Of a stretch of 64,000 bases of DNA, positions 1 through 9,490 are shown piece after piece. The notes below the pieces were generated by a model. The model made no database searches and was not told where the DNA came from. It saw only the letters and a program-made list of their open reading frames with translations. Made by a program: the position numbers and the translations under genes. The DNA lies in assembly GCF_023503965.1 (NCBI RefSeq), contig NZ_CP097298.1, forward strand, positions 2,435,001 to 2,499,000. Reading direction: 5' to 3'. The stretch's first letter is position 1; every line of letters starts with the position of its first letter. Source of the DNA: Brevundimonas albigilva. GTDB taxonomy: Bacteria > Pseudomonadota > Alphaproteobacteria > Caulobacterales > Caulobacteraceae.

Positions 1-12
1 GTCGCCGCGCCC

Positions 13-1461
13 ATGCGGCTGTCGGCCCTGCTGCGGCGCGACGTCGCCGCCGATCCCGTCATCACCGCCGTCACCGCCGACAGCCGCCAGGTGCGGCCCG
101 GCGCCCTGTTCGTCGCCCTGCCGGGCACGGCGGCGGACGGGCGGGCCTTCATCCCTCAGGCGCTGGCCCAGGGCGCCGCCGCCGTCCTGGCCCCGGCCGA
201 CACCCCGGCCGAGGCCGCGCCGGTGCTGGTCACCTCGGGCGACGTGCGCCGGGCCTACGCCATCGCCGCGCGCGGCTTCTACGGGACCCAGCCGCGGACC
301 TGCGTGGCCGTGACCGGCACCAACGGCAAGACCTCGGTCGCGACCTTCTGCCGCCAGATCTGGGCCGCCATCGGCCACAAGTCGGCCAGCATGGGCACCC
401 TGGGCCTGGTCGGCCAGAAGGGCGACAAGACCTACGCCCTGACCGGCCCCGGCCTGACCAGCCCCGACGCCGCCGAGGCCGCCCGCCTGATGGCCGAACT
501 GGCGCGCAAGGACGTCACCCACCTGGCGCTGGAGGCGTCCTCGCACGGCATCGACCAGCGCCGCGTGGACGGCGTGGCGCTGAAGGCGGCGGCCTTCACC
601 AACCTGACCCAGGACCACCTCGACTATCACGGCGACATGGAGGCCTATCGCGCCGCCAAGCTGCGCCTGTTCGACACCCTGCTGCCGCGCGGGCGCACGG
701 CGGTCCTGAACGCCGATTCCGACGCCTATTCGACCTTCGCCTCCGCCTCCATCATGGCCGGCCTGGGCGTGATGGGGGTGGGCGAGCGCGGCCGCGACCT
801 GACCCTGATCGGCCGCGTCGCCACGCCGGAGGGCCAGCGCCTGACCCTGGACGCGCGCGGCGACGTCCATGAGGTGCTGCTGCCCCTGGCCGGCGCCTTT
901 CAGGCGTCGAACGCCCTGGTGGCGGCGGGCCTGTGCATCGCGGCGGGCGACCGGCCCGAGGCCGTGATCGGCGCCCTGGAAAGCCTGACCGGCGCGCGCG
1001 GGCGGCTGGAGCGCGTCGGCGGCGGCGCGCGGGGCGGAGAGGTCTATGTCGACTACGCCCACACCCCCGACGGCCTGGAGACGGTGCTGACGGCCCTGCG
1101 CCCGCACGCGACCGGCCGGCTGATCGTGGTCTTCGGCGCCGGCGGCGACCGCGACCGGGGCAAGCGGCCCCAGATGGGCGCCATCGCCGGCCGCCTGGCC
1201 GACGTCGCCATCGTCACCGACGACAATCCCCGCTCGGAAGACGCCGCCGCCATCCGCGCCCAGGTCAAGGCCGGCTGCCCGCAGGCGATGGAGATCGGCG
1301 ACCGCCGCGCCGCCATCGCCGCCGCCGTCGAAATTATGCGCGACGGGGATGTGGTGGTGATCGCCGGAAAAGGGCATGAGCAGGGTCAGATCGTCGGCGG
1401 CGTGACCCACCCGTTCGACGACGTCACCGTCGCGTCCGAGGCCCTGTCGATCCATGCCTGA
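13..1461 (+). CDS. murE: UDP-MurNAc-L-Ala-D-Glu:meso-diaminopimelate ligase MurE
   Basis: Cytoplasmic ATP-dependent ligase that adds the third amino acid to the peptidoglycan stem peptide. The Mur ligase P-loop TGTNGKTS lies near residues 101-108, and DNPRSED near residues 404-410 is the motif typical of enzymes that use meso-diaminopimelate rather than lysine. The 482-residue length is normal for the family. The ATG at 13 fits the usual N-terminus (MRLSALLRRD), but the frame is open to base 1, so a start just upstream of the window cannot be excluded. The stop overlaps the murF start by 8 bases, so the two are translationally coupled in the dcw cluster. Confidence 0.95.
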   Translation: MRLSALLRRDVAADPVITAVTADSRQVRPGALFVALPGTAADGRAFIPQALAQGAAAVLAPADTPAEAAPVLVTSGDVRRAYAIAARGFYGTQPRTCVAVTGTNGKTSVATFCRQIWAAIGHKSASMGTLGLVGQKGDKTYALTGPGLTSPDAAEAARLMAELARKDVTHLALEASSHGIDQRRVDGVALKAAAFTNLTQDHLDYHGDMEAYRAAKLRLFDTLLPRGRTAVLNADSDAYSTFASASIMAGLGVMGVGERGRDLTLIGRVATPEGQRLTLDARGDVHEVLLPLAGAFQASNALVAAGLCIAAGDRPEAVIGALESLTGARGRLERVGGGARGGEVYVDYAHTPDGLETVLTALRPHATGRLIVVFGAGGDRDRGKRPQMGAIAGRLADVAIVTDDNPRSEDAAAIRAQVKAGCPQAMEIGDRRAAIAAAVEIMRDGDVVVIAGKGHEQGQIVGGVTHPFDDVTVASEALSIHA

Positions 1462-2902
1462 TAACGCCGCCCGCCCGCTCTGGACGGCCGCCGAAGTCGC
1501 CGCCGCCACGGGAGGCGTGCTGGCCGGAGACGACGCCCCCATCGGCGGCCTGACCTACAACAGCCGCGAGATCGCCCCCGGCGACCTCTTCCTGGCCCTG
1601 CACGGCGCGCGCGACGGGCATGAGTTCGCCGCCGCCGCCTTCGCCGCGGGCGCCGCCGCCGCCCTGGTCGACCGCCCGGTCGACGGCGGACCCACGGTGA
1701 TGGTCCAGGACACGCTGCGGGGGCTGGAGCGGCTGGGCGTCGCCGCGCGCGACCGCGCCCCGCACGTCCGCCGCGGCGCCGTCACCGGCAGCGTCGGCAA
1801 GACCAGCGTGACCCAGGCGATCAAGGCCGGCCTGGACCTGGCCGGTCCCGCCCACGCCTCGATCAAGAGCTACAACAACCATATCGGCGTGCCCCTGACC
1901 CTGGCCCGGATGCCGGTCGAAACCGAACGCGCCGTGTTTGAGATCGGCATGAACGCGCCGGGCGAGATCGCCCCCCTGTCGCGCTTCGTGGCTCCTCACG
2001 CCGCCTGCGTCACCACCGTCGGCCCGGTCCATATCGAGGCCTTTGCGGACGGGGAGGCGGGCGTGGCGCGCGAGAAGGCCTCGATCTTCGACGGCCTGGT
2101 CCCCGGCGGAACGGCCGTGGCCAACGGCGACGTCGCCTTCTCCGGCCTGCTGTGCGACCGTGCCAGGTCGGTCGGCGCGCGCCTGGCCGTGTTCGGCGCC
2201 GGCCCCGGCTGCGACGCCCGCCTGATCGACTTCCGCCCGGACGCGGAGGGCGCGACGGTCCGGGCCGAGCTGTTCGGCCGGCCGCTGGACTACCGCCTGG
2301 CCCAGTCCGGCGCCCACTGGGGCCTGAACAGCCTGTGCGTCCTCCTGATGCTGGACGCCCTGGACGTGCCGCTGGAGACGGGGCTTCAGGCCCTGGCCGG
2401 CTTCCAGCCCCTGGCCGGGCGCGGCCAGACCCGCACGGTCGCTGTCCCCGGCGGGGCCTTCACCCTGATCGACGAGAGCTACAACGCCAATCCCCTGTCG
2501 ATGGCGGCCGGCTTCCGGACCCTGGGCGCGCGCGCCGCGCCCGGCCGCCGCGTCGTGGTCCTGACCGACATGCTGGAGCTGGGCGAGCACAGCCGCGCCC
2601 TGCACGAGGGTCTGGCCGGTCCGATCGAGGCGGCGGGCCTGGACCTGGTCCACGCCGCCGGGCCGCAGATGCGCTGGCTCTACGACGCCCTGCCGGCCTC
2701 GCGCCGGGGCCTGTGGCGCGAGACCGCCGCCGAACTGGCCGCCGAGGCCGCCCTGCTGGCCGGTCCCGGCGACGTCGTCATGGTCAAGGGCTCCAACGGA
2801 TCGAAGGCCTCGCTGGTCGCCCAGGCCCTGGCCGATCTCCAAAACGCCGAAGGCGCCCCTCAGGCAGCGACGCCCCCGGGCGGCGCGGTAGGGAAAAGAA
2901 GA
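1454..2902 (+). CDS. murF: UDP-MurNAc-tripeptide:D-Ala-D-Ala ligase MurF
   Basis: Adds the D-Ala-D-Ala dipeptide to complete the UDP-MurNAc-pentapeptide. The P-loop TGSVGKTS is near residues 111-118; DESYNANP in the central domain and VKGSNGSK near the C-terminus are typical of the family. Oddly, no stop is in frame before the mraY ATG at 2903, so as written MurF and MraY form one reading frame. A TAG at 2889-2891 would be in frame if one base of the C run at 2873-2877 were absent, which would give a normal MurF of about 479 residues ending 11 bases before mraY. I regard the fusion as a probable base-calling artefact. Confidence 0.93.
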
Positions 2903-4017
2903 ATGTTCTACCTGCTCTATCTCTACTACGCCGACGTCGCGCACCAGTATCCGCTGCTGAACCTGATCCAGTATCAGACCGTGCGCGTGGCCCTGGCCAT
3001 GGCCACGGCGATGATCGTGGCGGTGGCGATGGGCAGCCGCTTCATCAATTGGATCCGCGCCAAGCAGGGCCGGGGCCAGCCGATCCGCGACGACGGCCCG
3101 GTCTCGCACCTGTCCAAGGTCGGCACCCCCACCATGGGCGGGCTGATGATCCTGGCGGGCATCGGCGTGGCGGTGCTGCTGTGGGGCGACCTGACCAATC
3201 CCTACATCTGGATCGTGTCCGGCGTGACGGCGGCCTTCGGCGTGCTGGGCTTCATCGACGACTACGCCAAGGTCACCAAACAGACCTCGGCCGGCCTGAC
3301 GTCGAAGCAGAAGCTGGCCGCCCAGACCCTGGTGGCGGTGATCGCCGGCGTCCTGACCGTGCTGTGGATGACCCGCTCGCCCACCTCGCCGGGGCTGGAG
3401 ACCTCGATCGCCTTCCCGTTCTTCAAGGCGGTGCTGCTGAATATCGGCTGGTTCTACGTGGCCTTCGCCGCCTTCACCATCGTGGGCTTCTCCAACGCCG
3501 TGAACCTGACCGACGGGCTGGACGGCCTGGCCACCGTGCCGGTGATGATGGCGGCGGCCGCCTTCGGGGTGATCTCCTATCTGGCGGGCAACTTCGTCTT
3601 TTCCGAGTATCTTCAGATCCACCACGTGCCCGGCTGCGAACGGGCGAACTGGCCATCTTCTGCGCCGCCATGATCGGGGCGGGGGCGGGCTTCCTCTGGT
3701 ACAACGCCCCGCCGGCCAAGATCTTCATGGGCGACACGGGCTCGCTGGCCCTGGGCGGCGCCCTGGGCGCCATCGCCGTCACCACCAAGCACGAACTGGT
3801 CTTGGGCATCGTCGGCGGCCTGTTCGTGGCCGAGGCCGCCTCGGTCATGATCCAGGTCGGCTACTACAAGCTGACCAAGAAGCGCATCTTCCTGATGGCC
3901 CCGGTCCACCACCATTTCGAGAAGATGGGCTGGCCGGAATCGACCGTTGTCATCCGCTTCTGGATCATCGCCGGCGCCCTGGCCCTGGTCGGCCTGTCGA
4001 CGCTGAAGCTGAGATGA
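2903..4017 (+). CDS. mraY: Phospho-MurNAc-pentapeptide transferase MraY (frameshifted)
   Basis: Polytopic inner-membrane enzyme that moves phospho-MurNAc-pentapeptide onto undecaprenyl phosphate to make lipid I. Family landmarks are [16 protein letters not shown] near residue 118, [10 protein letters not shown] near 203, [12 protein letters not shown] and the histidine motif [12 protein letters not shown] near the C-terminus. The frame changes at about 3630-3645: before it the protein reads YLQIHHVPG, after it TGELAIF, and the downstream frame runs to TGA at 4017. One missing base there would restore a protein of normal length. Since mraY is essential, this is more likely a sequence error than a dead gene. 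Confidence 0.92.
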
Positions 4018-4032
4018 GGACCACCCCTCATT

Positions 4033-4140
4033 CGTCATCCTCGCCCTTGTGGCGAGGATCCAGACTCCCGGTCTTCGGGCGTCCGGCCCTGACGTCTGAC
4101 ACCGGGAATCTGGATCCTCGGGACAAGCCCGAGGATGACG
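4033..4140. repeat. Composite palindromic repeat, family A, between mraY and murD
   Basis: Two inverted arms, each itself a hairpin. The left arm begins CGTCATCCTCGCCCTTG and the right arm ends CAAGCCCGAGGATGACG; inside them GATCCAGACTCCCGG faces CCGGGAATCTGGATC. The whole could fold into one long stem. The same GTCATCCTCGG...CCGAGGATGAC unit recurs at 7036, 39699, 39792, 62981 and 63060. It fills the mraY-murD gap and ends 10 bases before murD. Confidence 0.85.
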
Positions 4141-4150
4141 GAGTCCGTGC

Positions 4151-5672
4151 ATGATCCCGGTCCCCGGCTTCGAGAACCGGCGGGTCGCGGTCTTCGGCCT
4201 GGGACGGTCGGGGATCACGGCCGCGCGCGCGCTCCAGGCCGGGGGCGCCGTCCCCATCCTGTGGGACGACGGCGTCTCGGGCCGGATGCAGGCCGAGGCC
4301 GAGGGCTTTCCCGTCGAGGACCTGACCGCCGCCGACTGGTCCGGTTTCGCGGCCCTGGTCCTGTCGCCCGGCGCGCCCCTGACCCATCCCAAGCCGCACT
4401 GGACGGTCGACCGCGCGCGCGACGCCGGCGTGCCGGTCATCGGCGACGTCGAACTGTTCGCCCGCGCCGTCGCGGCCCTGCCCGAGGGCCAGCGCCCCAG
4501 GGTCGTCGCCGTCACCGGGACCAACGGCAAGTCCACCACCACCGCCCTGATCGGCTGGGTGCTGAAACAGGCCGGGCTGACGGTCCACGTCGGCGGCAAC
4601 ATCGGCATCGGCGTCCTGGCCCTGCCGGCGCCGACGCCCGAGGCGGTCTATGTCATCGAGGTCTCCAGCTACCAGCTGGACCTGACCACCACCTTCGCCC
4701 CCGACGTCGCCATCCTGACCAACATCAGCCCCGACCACCTGGACCGCCACGGCGGCATGGAGGGCTATGTCGCGGCCAAGCGGCGCATCTTCCAGGCGCA
4801 GCGGCCGGATGCGACAGCGCTGGTGGGCGTGGACGAGCGGTGGGGGCGGGAGATCCTCGCCGGCCTGCGCGCGGACGGCCGTTCCGCGGTCGAGGTTCGC
4901 ACCGCATCCCCTTCCCCCTCGCGGGGGAAGGTGGCCCGAAGGGCCGGATGGGGGGGCTGTCGGAACAGGACGCCCTGCCAGCCGATCCGTCGCAAACAGC
5001 CCCCCCATCCGTCTCGCTCCGCAAGCCACCTTCCCCCGCGAGGGGGAAGGGATCGTGCGGGCCGCCCCCGGCCGTATCGAGATCGATGAAGGGCCGGGCA
5101 TAGACCTCTCCACCGCCCGCTCGCTGCCGGGCCGCCACAACGCCCAGAACGCCGCCTTCGCCTACGCCACGGCCCGCGCCCTGGGCGTGTCGCACGACGC
5201 CGCCGTCGAGGGCCTGCTCACCTTCCCCGGCCTGGCCCACCGCATGGAGGCGATCGGTCATATCGGCCCGGTGCGCTTCATCAACGACTCCAAGGCCACC
5301 AACGCCGACGCCGCGCGCCAGGCCCTGTCCAGCTATCCGTCCGTCTTCTGGATCGCCGGCGGCCGGGCCAAGGACGGCGGCATCGACGACCTGGCCGACC
5401 TCTTCCCCCGCATCGCCAGGGCCTATCTGATCGGCGAGGCGGCCGACGCCTTCGCCGCCGCGCTGGGCGACACGCCGCACCAGATCGTCCACACCATCGA
5501 CGCCGCCGTCGCCGCCGCCGCGCGCGACGCCGCCTCGGCCGGCGGCCCCCAGATCGTGCTGCTGTCGCCCGCCTGCGCCAGCTTCGACCAGTATCCCGAC
5601 TTCGAGGCGCGCGGAGAAGCCTTCCGCGCCGCCGCCCTCAACCTCGGCGCCACGCCGGAGACCGCGTCATGA
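4151..5672 (+). CDS. murD: UDP-MurNAc-L-alanine:D-glutamate ligase MurD, interrupted by a palindromic element
   Basis: Adds D-glutamate to UDP-MurNAc-L-alanine. The N-terminal VFGLGRSG, the P-loop TGTNGKSTT near residues 122-130, SPDHLDRHG and the C-terminal [18 protein letters not shown] and [10 protein letters not shown] are characteristic. After residue 252 (..SAVEVR) the frame enters a palindromic repeat (4906-5053), and MurD sequence resumes in the next frame at [11 protein letters not shown] near 5051. Removing all 148 bases, or one base from within the element, would rejoin the frames. So either the element inserts an in-frame stretch of about 49 residues with one miscalled base, or it disrupts an essential gene. 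The stop overlaps ftsW as ATGA. Confidence 0.9.
4906..5053. mobile_element. Palindromic MITE-like element, family B, inside murD
   Basis: A 148-base inverted repeat. The left arm starts ATCCCCTTCCCCC and reads to GGATGGGGGGGCTGT; the right arm is its reverse complement except for one extra C on the left and the variable inner stem. Each arm holds two hairpins: CTTCCCCC-TCGC-GGGGGAAG, then GGCCC-GAA-GGGCC (left) or CTTGC-GGA-GCGAG (right). The arms match those around the DUF559 gene at 59113-59610. About 30 bases lie between the arms and no protein is encoded. No clear target-site duplication is visible. The contrast with intact Mur ligases shows it is an insertion. Confidence 0.85.
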
Positions 5673-6844
5673 GCGCCGCCTACACCCCCGCCTTCTCCCG
5701 CAACGACCAGAGCCTGGTCGCGCGCTGGTTCTGGACCGTCGACCGGGGCCTGCTCGGCGCGGCCCTGGCGCTGATGGGCCTGGGCGTGGCGCTCAGCTTC
5801 GCCTCCAGCCCGGCGGCGATCCTGGCGGATGAATCGATCACCGACCCCTTCCACTATTCCTGGCGCATGATGGTCTTCGCCGGCGCGGGCCTGGTGACGA
5901 TGCTGACGACCTCGCTGATGTCGCCGCGCGGCGTTCGGCGCATCGCCCTGCTGGCCCTGGCCGGCGCCATCGTCGTGATGATGGCCCTGCCGTTCATCGG
6001 CGACACGGTGAAGGGCGCCGCGCGCTGGGTGAACCTGGGCCCGTTCAGCCTCCAGCCCAGCGAGTTCGCCAAGCCCGGCCTGATCGTCTTCGCCGCCTGG
6101 ATGTTCGCCGAGGCGCAGAAGGGCCAGGGCGTGCCCGGCGTCACCATCGCCTTCGGATTCTACGCCCTGACCGTCTGCCTGCTGCTGATCCAGCCGGACA
6201 TCGGCCAGACGCTGCTGATCACCACCACCTTCATGGCCGTCTTCTTCATGGCCGGGGTGCCGTTCAAGTGGATGGCGGTGCTGGCCAGCCTGGGCATGGC
6301 GGGGCTGGTGTCGCTGTATTTCGTCTTCGGCCATATGCGCGACCGCCTCAGCCGCTTCTTCTCGCCCGACAGCACCGACACCCACCAGATCGACGCGGCG
6401 TCCGAGGCCATCCGCGCCGGCGGCCTTCTGGGCCGCGGGGTGGGCGAGGGGGTGATGAAGCGCCACGTCCCCGACCTGCACACCGACTTCATCTATTCCG
6501 TCGGCGCCGAGGAGTTCGGCCTGGTGCTCAGCCTGCTGATGATCGGCCTCTACGCCTTCATCGTCATCCGGGGGATGCGCCGGGCGATGAAGCTGACCGA
6601 CTCGTTCGAGCAGACGGCGGCGGCGGGCCTGTTCATGCTGATCGGGCTTCAGGCCTGCATCAATGTGGCGGTGAACCTGAACCTGATCCCGACCAAGGGC
6701 ATGACCCTGCCCTTCATCAGCTACGGCGGCTCCTCCATGCTGGCGATGGGCCTGACGATGGGCTTCGCCCTGGCCCTGACCCGTCGCCGCCCCGGCGCCT
6801 ACGAACCCGGCGCCACCCTGGCGACGCGGCGGCGGCTGCTCTGA
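5669..6844 (+). CDS. ftsW: Septal peptidoglycan glycosyltransferase FtsW
   Basis: SEDS-family polytopic membrane protein that polymerises lipid II at the septum with its partner FtsI. Its 391 residues hold about ten hydrophobic segments. Recognisable family stretches are [18 protein letters not shown] near residue 120, [28 protein letters not shown] (the long periplasmic loop) and [12 protein letters not shown] near the C-terminus. A polar N-terminal tail of about 25 residues precedes the first membrane segment. The ATG overlaps the murD stop as ATGA, which implies coupled translation in the dcw operon. Confidence 0.95.
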   Translation: MSAAYTPAFSRNDQSLVARWFWTVDRGLLGAALALMGLGVALSFASSPAAILADESITDPFHYSWRMMVFAGAGLVTMLTTSLMSPRGVRRIALLALAGAIVVMMALPFIGDTVKGAARWVNLGPFSLQPSEFAKPGLIVFAAWMFAEAQKGQGVPGVTIAFGFYALTVCLLLIQPDIGQTLLITTTFMAVFFMAGVPFKWMAVLASLGMAGLVSLYFVFGHMRDRLSRFFSPDSTDTHQIDAASEAIRAGGLLGRGVGEGVMKRHVPDLHTDFIYSVGAEEFGLVLSLLMIGLYAFIVIRGMRRAMKLTDSFEQTAAAGLFMLIGLQACINVAVNLNLIPTKGMTLPFISYGGSSMLAMGLTMGFALALTRRRPGAYEPGATLATRRRLL

Positions 6845-6876
6845 CGTCTTGTACCGCTTTCCGCCTTCTACTTCCC

Positions 6877-6905
6877 GTCATCCTAGGCACAAGGCCTAGG
6901 ATGAC
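6877..6905. repeat. Family A hairpin variant
   Basis: GTCATCCTAGGC, a 5-base loop, then CCTAGGATGAC. The outer GTCATCCT/AGGATGAC is kept, while the inner bases (AGGC/GCCT) differ from the usual CGGG/CCCG yet still pair. It lies 30 bases after ftsW and could end transcription or protect the 3' end, but no T-run follows. Confidence 0.7.
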
Positions 6906-7035
6906 GAGCAAAGGGTCGGCCATCACAACTCAGCGGGCAAAGTCGAGATAAATCAACGCCTCGGTGCGCCCGATCGCCGTTTTGCCTGACACGCTCCAGA
7001 ACCGTGCGATTATCCCAACCCCACGCCCCAAACCC

Positions 7036-7064
7036 GTCATCCTCGGGTCAAGCCCGAGGATGAC
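7036..7064. repeat. Family A hairpin
   Basis: GTCATCCTCGGG-TCAAG-CCCGAGGATGAC, a perfect 12-base stem. It is a single-arm copy of the unit that occurs as paired arms at 39699-39819 and 62981-63087. Confidence 0.8.
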
Positions 7065-7098
7065 GACAGGAGGAACCGGACCGCCCGATTTCGCACCT

Positions 7099-7166
7099 TT
7101 CACACTATCCAGACTCTCTTTTTCCGCTCCCCCGTCCCGATTTCAGACAATTCACACTATTCAGAC
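7099..7166. promoter_or_regulatory. Direct repeats upstream of murG
   Basis: TTCACACTATCCAGAC (7099-7114) and TTCACACTATTCAGAC (7151-7166) differ at one base, and a partial third unit TTCAGAC sits at 7142-7148. They end 22 bases before the murG ATG. Direct repeats in this position may bind a regulator; the function is inferred only from position. Confidence 0.35.
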
Positions 7167-7187
7167 GGTGTTTTTTCGGAGCCCTCC

Positions 7188-8306
7188 ATGACCAAGCTCT
7201 GCGTCGTCGCCGCCGGCGGCACCGGCGGCCACATGTTCCCGGCCGAGGCCCTGGCGCGAGAGATGGCCGCGCGCGGCTGGCGCGTGGTCCTGGCCACCGA
7301 CCATCGCGGCGAGCAGTACGCCCACGCCTTTCCGGCCGAGGAGCGGCTGGCGCTGGACGCGGCGACCGGCTCGGGCCCGCTGGGCCTGGTCAAGGCGGGC
7401 GTCGCCATCTTCCGGGGGGTGATGCAGGCCCGGTCGGCCTTCGACCGGCTGGGCGCGGACGTGGTGGTCGGCTTCGGCGGCTATCCGTCGGCGCCGGCCC
7501 TGGTCGCCGCCGTCGTCTCGGCCCGGCCGACCGTGATCCATGAGCAGAACGCCGTGCTGGGCCGCACCAACCGCACCCTGGCGCCCCATGTGAAGGCCGT
7601 CGCCTCGTCCTTCCCGACGCTGGAGCGCGCTCCGGCGGCGGTCCAGGGTCGCGCCCACGTGGTCGGCTCGCCCGTGCGCGCCGACATCCGCGCCCTGTTC
7701 GACCGCGCCTATGTCGCCCCGGCCGGGGACGGCCCGATCCACGTCCTGGTCACCGGCGGCAGCCAGGGCGCCCGCCTGCTGTCCGAGACCACGCCGCGCG
7801 CCCTGGCCGCCCTGCCGGACCCCCTGCGCCGCCGCCTGAAGGTCCAGCAGCAGTCGCGGCCCGAAACGCTGGAGGCCGCCCGCCAGGTCTATCTGGAGGC
7901 GGGGATAGAGGCCGAGGTCGCCCCCTTCTTCCGCGACATGGCCCAGCGGCTGTCGCGGGCCCATCTGGTGGTGGGCCGCTCCGGCGCCTCGACCTGCGCC
8001 GAACTGGCCGTCGCCGCCGTGCCGTCGATCCTGATCCCGCTCAAGATCGCCACCGACGACCACCAGCGCCTGAACGCCAAGGCCCTGGTCGACGCCGGCG
8101 CCGCCCAGGTGATCCTGGAGGACGACCTGACCGTCGACCGCCTGGCCGCCGCGCTGGACGGCGTCCTGTCCGACCCGGCGCGCCTGTCGGCCATGTCGAC
8201 CGCCGCCCGCTCTGTCGCCATTCCCGACGCCGCCCAGCGCCTGGCCGACCTGGTCGAGGCGACGGCCAACGCCTCTCCCTCCCCCGGACGGGGAGCGAGG
8301 GAATGA
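7188..8306 (+). CDS. murG: Undecaprenyldiphospho-MurNAc-pentapeptide GlcNAc transferase MurG
   Basis: Peripheral membrane glycosyltransferase (GT28) that makes lipid II from lipid I and UDP-GlcNAc. The N-terminal GGTGGHMFPA (residues 10-19), GFGGYPSAPAL, HEQNAVLGRTNR, VTGGSQGARLL and the C-terminal GRSGASTCAEL and HQRLNAKAL are the standard MurG signatures. The 372-residue length is typical. The ATG is preceded by GGAGCC, a usable ribosome site. It is the last dcw gene before a 15.7 kb interruption of the cluster. Confidence 0.95.
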   Translation: MTKLCVVAAGGTGGHMFPAEALAREMAARGWRVVLATDHRGEQYAHAFPAEERLALDAATGSGPLGLVKAGVAIFRGVMQARSAFDRLGADVVVGFGGYPSAPALVAAVVSARPTVIHEQNAVLGRTNRTLAPHVKAVASSFPTLERAPAAVQGRAHVVGSPVRADIRALFDRAYVAPAGDGPIHVLVTGGSQGARLLSETTPRALAALPDPLRRRLKVQQQSRPETLEAARQVYLEAGIEAEVAPFFRDMAQRLSRAHLVVGRSGASTCAELAVAAVPSILIPLKIATDDHQRLNAKALVDAGAAQVILEDDLTVDRLAAALDGVLSDPARLSAMSTAARSVAIPDAAQRLADLVEATANASPSPGRGARE

Positions 8307-8338
8307 CAACCGCCCCGGCCGTGATGCGTTAGGAACCG

Positions 8339-9490
8339 ATGCCTTCCGAGATCACCAACCTCACCCGCGAGATCGTCGCGCTGTGGCGCCGCTTCGACTG
8401 GCTGCCGGAATGGGCCGTGATCGCCCTGGTGCTGCTGGTCTTCGTCGGCGGCGGCTGGCTGACGCACAAGATCGCCTTCGCCATCCTGCGCCGCCTGGTG
8501 AAGGACAAGGACGTCTTCTGGCGCGGCGTGGTCGAGCGGGCGCGGCTGAAGCTGCGCATCCTGATCATCATCATCGGCGTCGGCATCGGCGTGACCGTCT
8601 CGCCGATGGACCCCGGCCCGTCGGCCGACATCCGCGACGTCCTGGTCTTCCTGTTCATCCTGACGCTGGGCTGGCTGGCGTCGGGGGTGCTCGACATGTG
8701 GTCGGTCATGCACCTCAAGCGGTACAACGTCGCCGTCGAGGACAACCTGCTGGCCCGCAAGCACCTGACCCAGACCCGCATCCTGCAGCGGGTGGCCAAG
8801 GTGATCCTGTTCATCGTCACGGTCGGCCTGGCCCTGATGACCATCTCGGGCTTCCGCCAGTGGGGCGTCAGCCTGCTGGCCTCGGCCGGCGTGCTCGGCA
8901 TCATCGCCGGCCTGGCGCTGCAGCCGATCCTGACCAACATGGTCGCCGGCATCCAGATCGCCCTGACCCAGCCCATCCGCATCGACGACGCCGTCATCGT
9001 GGAAGGCGAGTGGGGCAATGTGGAGGAGATCACCTCCACCTACGTCGTGGTCAAGATCTGGGACTGGCGGCGCATGGTCCTGCCGCTCAGCTACTTCATC
9101 ACCACCCCCTTCCAGAACTGGACGCGCGAGAACGCCCGCCTGATCGGCTCGGCCTTCTTCTATGTCGATTACGAGGCGCCGATCGACCGGCTGCGCGCGG
9201 CCTTCGAGGGGATCGTCAGGGCGTCCAGACACTGGGACGGCGACGTCCAGGTCATGCAGGTGACCGACATCACCGAGCGCGTGCTCCAGGTCCGCTGCCT
9301 GGCCAGCGCCCGCAACGCCGGCATCGCCTTCGACCTGCGCTGCGAGATCCGCGAGAAGCTGATGGCCTTCATGCGCGACGAATGCCGCGAGGCCCTGCCC
9401 CGCGACCGCGTGGAATGGCCGCAGGGGGAGGGGGCGTCGATCAGTCCGCCAGCGCCGATCGCCCCCGCTCGATCGCCTGGTCCAGCGTGA
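8339..9490 (+). CDS. MscS-family mechanosensitive ion channel protein
   Basis: Inner-membrane protein of 383 residues. It has three to four hydrophobic segments in the first half, followed by the MscS pore-lining and beta-domain region around residues 180-260 (LLASAGVLGIIAGLALQP, then the TQPIRIDDAV and GEWGNVEEI stretches). This domain usually forms tension-gated channels that release solutes on osmotic downshift. The C-terminal 20 residues are proline and alanine rich and overlap the 3' end of the convergent small gene at 9441, so the native stop may be earlier. It follows murG by 32 bases and may be co-transcribed with it. Confidence 0.85.
   Translation: MPSEITNLTREIVALWRRFDWLPEWAVIALVLLVFVGGGWLTHKIAFAILRRLVKDKDVFWRGVVERARLKLRILIIIIGVGIGVTVSPMDPGPSADIRDVLVFLFILTLGWLASGVLDMWSVMHLKRYNVAVEDNLLARKHLTQTRILQRVAKVILFIVTVGLALMTISGFRQWGVSLLASAGVLGIIAGLALQPILTNMVAGIQIALTQPIRIDDAVIVEGEWGNVEEITSTYVVVKIWDWRRMVLPLSYFITTPFQNWTRENARLIGSAFFYVDYEAPIDRLRAAFEGIVRASRHWDGDVQVMQVTDITERVLQVRCLASARNAGIAFDLRCEIREKLMAFMRDECREALPRDRVEWPQGEGASISPPAPIAPARSPGPA

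Larger units (their letters stand above)
6845..7187. other. Intergenic region ftsW-murG without a gene
   Basis: A 343-base gap with no convincing coding sequence. It holds two compact family-A hairpins (6877-6905 and 7036-7064) and a 16-base direct repeat (7099-7114 and 7151-7166) just upstream of murG. A GANTC site (GACTC, 7112-7116) overlaps the end of the first direct repeat. The gap suggests that murG has its own promoter here, but I cannot place -35/-10 boxes with confidence. Confidence 0.6.

Noticed and set aside
1424..3625. A long minus-strand reading frame of 733 codons opposite murF and mraY
   Set aside because: It is a composition shadow: high GC makes the opposite strand open. Its product is Gly/His/Gln/Arg rich and shows no domain.
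1454..3673. A natural MurF-MraY fusion protein
   Set aside because: The frame runs through, but an in-frame TAG would appear with one fewer C at 2873-2877, and mraY itself has another break. Such a soluble-to-membrane fusion is not known, and the sequence has many homopolymer errors.
4033..4140. CRISPR-like repeats
   Set aside because: The repeats are palindromic and dispersed singly or in pairs, with no regular spacers and no cas genes.
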